DNA of 64,000 nucleotides. Origin: Vespula vulgaris. Lineage: Eukaryota; Arthropoda; Insecta; Hymenoptera; Vespidae. Each line of letters starts with the position of its first letter. Position 1 is the stretch's first letter. Both the position numbers and the translations under genes were made by a program. Below the pieces are notes generated by a model. The model saw nothing but the letters and a program-made list of their open reading frames with translations, searched no databases and had not been told where the DNA came from. The stretch lies in assembly GCF_905475345.1 (NCBI RefSeq), contig NC_066609.1, forward strand, positions 1,330,001 through 1,394,000. Reading direction: 5' to 3'. This document shows positions 60,843-64,000 of this stretch, piece by piece.

Positions 60843-61625
60843 ACGAGGTCATTCGAAAAAAAAAGAAAAAAGAAAAAAAAAAAGAACACAAACGAGGAAA
60901 ACGTTGAGTTTGGGATTCGAGAGAATTATGAAAGGGTGGGGTGAAGAGGTCAATGGGTGGGATTAAGAAGTAGGGGAAGGGGGAGGGGGAAAGAGGGAGA
61001 AAGGATCCGAAAAGAAAAATTTTCGGAACGAAACACGCGGAAACATTCGAAATCGACTAATCACAGAGAAAGAGAGAGAGAGAGAAAAAGAAAGAGTATG
61101 AGAGAGTATGAGAGAGAAAGAGAGTTCCCTGAGAAGCGATAATTTCACGAAGAGAAAGCCGAATTTGTTATTTTCTTGGGATTGCACACGCAAACGGGGT
61201 CTTGCGGGAGGTCGAAGGACGCTTCTTTTCGAACGTGTTATTAGTATTATATGAGGAAAGACGCCCTACGCGTGTTAGAGCTGTCAGAGATGATTTAAAA
61301 AAAAAAAAAAAAGAAAAAGAAAGAAAGATACAAAGAAGGAAGAAGAGCGTGATACCTCTTTCTTCTTTTTCGAATAATTTTTTAGATGGGAGAGAGAAGG
61401 ATGATGAAAGATTTGGATACGTTGATTTTGAAATAACAAGTAGATGTATGAGAGTTTGTAGAGAGAGAGAGAAAAAGAATGAAAGTAAAATGAAAATGCA
61501 TTGTATATGTTTTTTATATTTTATGTATATATGTATGTACGTACGTACGTACGTATGTATGTATGTATGTTTATATATAATTTAAAAGTATTAAAAATAT
61601 TTTTACTAAATAATTTTATGTATAC

Positions 61626-61691
<66 letters not shown>

Positions 61692-61939
61692 GAATGAAAC
61701 TTTGAAAGAATGAAAATTATCATATATGTATATATTTACTTTTATATATCTTCTTTCTTTTATATACGTATGTATATTCATACATAACAATATTTTCTTT
61801 TATTACATTTTTTTCTATATCACACATATGTATATATATATATATATGTATATATATGAATATTTCTATATAAACATTACATACGTACGCATATATCTTC
61901 AAATAGTGTGATAAAGATAAATAAATAGACAGAAGAGAG

Positions 61940-61970
<31 letters not shown>

Positions 61971-62160
61971 AAAAAAAGAGAAAAAAAGAAAGAGAAAGAG
62001 AGAATAATGTAAGACAATATTTTAGAATCCCTAATCATCATTGAACGTTTCGGTGAAACGAAATGTTAAATCTGATTTATCGTTTATCCTCGATAATAGC
62101 TACGAAGGTGGTGTACTCGATCGATCGATCGATCACTCTCTCGCTTTGAAATTATCGAAG
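60001..62160. other. Gene-less stretch rich in GA, CT, AT and GTAC/GTAT repeats
   Basis: CT-rich (60028-60120, 60175-60260), A/G-rich (60465-60560), CAGA/GA (60773-60840), GA (61065-61125), GTAC/GTAT (61535-61570), AT (61630-61685), GAAA (61943-61975). 61140-61290 has moderate complexity. No coding exon recognised. Confidence 0.8.
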
Positions 62161-62192
62161 GTACGAAACTGATGATGCCGAAGCGTGGCCCA

Positions 62193-62193
<1 letters not shown>

Positions 62194-62245
<52 letters not shown>
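62194..62245. repeat. (CT)n microsatellite
   Basis: About 52 bp of CT dinucleotides with shorter CT and CA arrays following to 62340. Confidence 0.95.
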
Positions 62246-62248
<3 letters not shown>

Positions 62249-62489
62249 ATCTCCATTTCTATCTTTATCTCACTCTTACACACACGTACATACTCTCTCT
62301 CTCTCTCTCTCTTACACATTTCATCTCTATATTTATCGCTATCTTACTCTTACAAACACGAACATACATATTCTTTCTCTTACATACATACATATAAATA
62401 TATATATATATATAAACGGATGCACATACATATACTCTTTTTCTCTCTTTCTCTTTCACTTGTTCGCTCGTTTGCTCGCTCACTTCTTC

Positions 62490-62790
62490 GTATTCTCGTG
62501 GTTAGCATAATGGGTCCCGTAAGGGGCCCCCATGAGAGTCGAAAAATGCCCTAAGGAAAGAGAGAAGCTTGTTGTTGTAGTAGACAGCAGTGTCGATGGG
62601 AGCTACATCGTAATGGGGAAGGGAGGAGGGGACAGGTGAAGGAACAGGGGGTGAACAGGGGGAAAGGGGTTGCTAGTAGGAGGATCCAACCCATTAGTTA
62701 CCTTAGCCGCTCGTCAAACATGCCTCTGCATACGTAATGCGAGCTGATAATGCTGGACCACGTCTGGTAATAACGCGTAATGTATTGCAT
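62490..62790. promoter_or_regulatory. Higher-complexity noncoding island, GC-richer than surroundings
   Basis: About 300 bp with GGGTCCC...GGGGCCCCC at 62512-62531, a G-rich run (62615-62675), and AT-core motifs (CATTAGTTACC, GATAATGCTGG, GGTAATAACGCG). There is no long ORF and no splice-site pair. The 13-mer GGCCCCCATGAGA here (62525) also occurs at 346. Regulatory role is inferred from composition only. Confidence 0.3.
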
Positions 62791-63823
62791 GTACATACAT
62801 GTATATAAAATATACGTATATGTATATATGTATATATATATATATATATTACATATATGTATGTATGTATGTATGTGTGTATGTATGTATGTATGTATAG
62901 GAATCGAACAATTGCATCGAACATTTTAATTAATTATTATTAAACATTTGTAAGATATTCAAGTGTTCTAAGATATGTTTTGATATTTAGAAGTAAGATA
63001 TATTTTATTGGATATTCTTTTTTTTTTTTTAGTTTTAATTTTTTTTAAGAGAAATTTTATATTATCATATATGTAATATAAGTAATAGTATGTATAATAA
63101 ATAATATATAGTAATAAATATATGCATGTGTATATATATTTTATATATATATATATATTGTTTTATATTGTAAGAATTTTCATTATAAATTTTTTACTTA
63201 CTTTAATTTTACTAGATAAATTATTATTTTACGAAAAAAGAGTTATATATAGTTTTCATATAAATTATCGTATAAATTATATGAAACATAATTCATTCGA
63301 AACGTCTCATACTTTTTCTCTTACTCCAAAAGAGAAAGTTCATTTATATGAATACGGATCTTTTTATATTTTTATTTACCTTTATTTTATTTTTTTTTAT
63401 TTTTTTTTTGAAGAAAAAAAAATTATATAAGATAAGTAAAAAGGAATTTTAACAAACCTTTTTAAACACGAATCTCCAATTTTTTTTTTCTTTTATTTTT
63501 TTTTTTTTCCAAACGCAAAACACCAAGTCTTCGGATTTAATCAGAGATTTAGTACGATAAAGGAATATACATAATATTTTTTTCTTTCTTTCTTGTTTTT
63601 CATATTCTTTTTTATCTACATATGTTACGTATTTAACTATGCTATATTATGATACACACACACACACACATACATATATATACACAAGCATGTACATATT
63701 CACTGATACATACACATATATAGAACACGTACACATATATTATCTATAGACGATCTAACCTCATTATCTCTCTACGTTTCTTTATTTTTCATCGTTAAAA
63801 AGCTTACACGCGTAGTACATATA
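62791..63823. other. A/T-rich gene-less stretch
   Basis: ATGT array (62858-62898), TATA runs, T-rich blocks (63380-63410, 63481-63508) and an AC array (63655-63670). Nothing coding is seen. Confidence 0.85.
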
Positions 63824-64000
63824 CAGGGTGTCTCATTTAATACGACGTCTTATTAAAATTATCGTATACTGTTACTACTGCTTTTTTACAAGCAAATATT
63901 TGCTTATGAGTTTGAATGAATGTTGTTGAAAATTTTTCAAAAAAAAAAAAAAAAAAAAAAAAAAGAAAGAAAACATATTTGTTCGACGATATTTTGTTGA
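63824..64000. mobile_element. Left end of a third TIR element, cut by the window edge
   Basis: CAGGGTGTCTCATTTAATAC begins at 63824, preceded by TA. Its first 15 bases are the same as the left end of the element at 39731. The right end lies beyond the window, so the length is unknown. A poly-A run (63939-63964) lies inside. Confidence 0.6.

Overview
The window looks like nuclear DNA of an insect, most likely a hymenopteran. It is very AT-rich, packed with microsatellites and homopolymer tracts, and its genes are split by introns with ordinary GT-AG sites. Every recognisable protein is of animal type: an insect CYP4 cytochrome P450, a minor-spliceosome protein, a complex I assembly factor, a dynein light chain, a TEX14-like pseudokinase and a mitochondrial calcium-uptake regulator. 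Hymenoptera is an inference from base composition and gene style, not something proved here.

Layout. 1-2669 is probably upstream intron of the P450. 2670-11016 (+) holds seven CYP4-family exons; the N-terminal exon lies outside the window. Inside its largest intron, on the minus strand, are two small candidate genes: a basic-protein ORF (5389-5715) and a two-exon THEG-repeat protein (6540-8351). A compact block of housekeeping genes follows: SNRNP25 (12013-12674, +), DMAC2 (12757-13635, -) and DYNLT1 (14344-14928, +). A TEX14-like pseudokinase of about 1013 residues fills 15742-23924 (-), with a CCAAT-rich promoter behind it and a possible alternative upstream exon at 24427-24486. The 25-32 kb stretch has plus-strand spliced exons without a convincing ORF and one weak two-exon minus-strand ORF. 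33313-45891 (-) is a MICU3-like gene, complete at its C-terminus but lacking its N-terminal exon(s). From 46 kb to the end no conserved protein gene was recognised. That part contains a tRNA-Arg(CCT) at 55064-55136, microsatellites, islands of higher-complexity noncoding DNA with homeodomain/POU-type motifs, and a degenerate tandem array.

Repeats. Two complete non-autonomous elements, and the start of a third at the right edge, share a CAGGGTGT terminal inverted repeat and a TA flank. Four intronic or intergenic stretches (20990-21690, 22800-23800, 31020-31640, 58120-59330) are old, diverged tandem arrays with periods of about 95-200 bp. They are easily missed because the copies are far from identical.

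How the genes relate. SNRNP25/DMAC2 are convergent with 82 bp between them, and DMAC2/DYNLT1 are divergent across about 700 bp with paired CCAAT boxes. The THEG-like and TEX14-like genes belong to families known from male germ cells, and DYNLT1 (Tctex-1) is also abundant in testis, so the left third may be partly germline-expressed. That is inference from family knowledge only.
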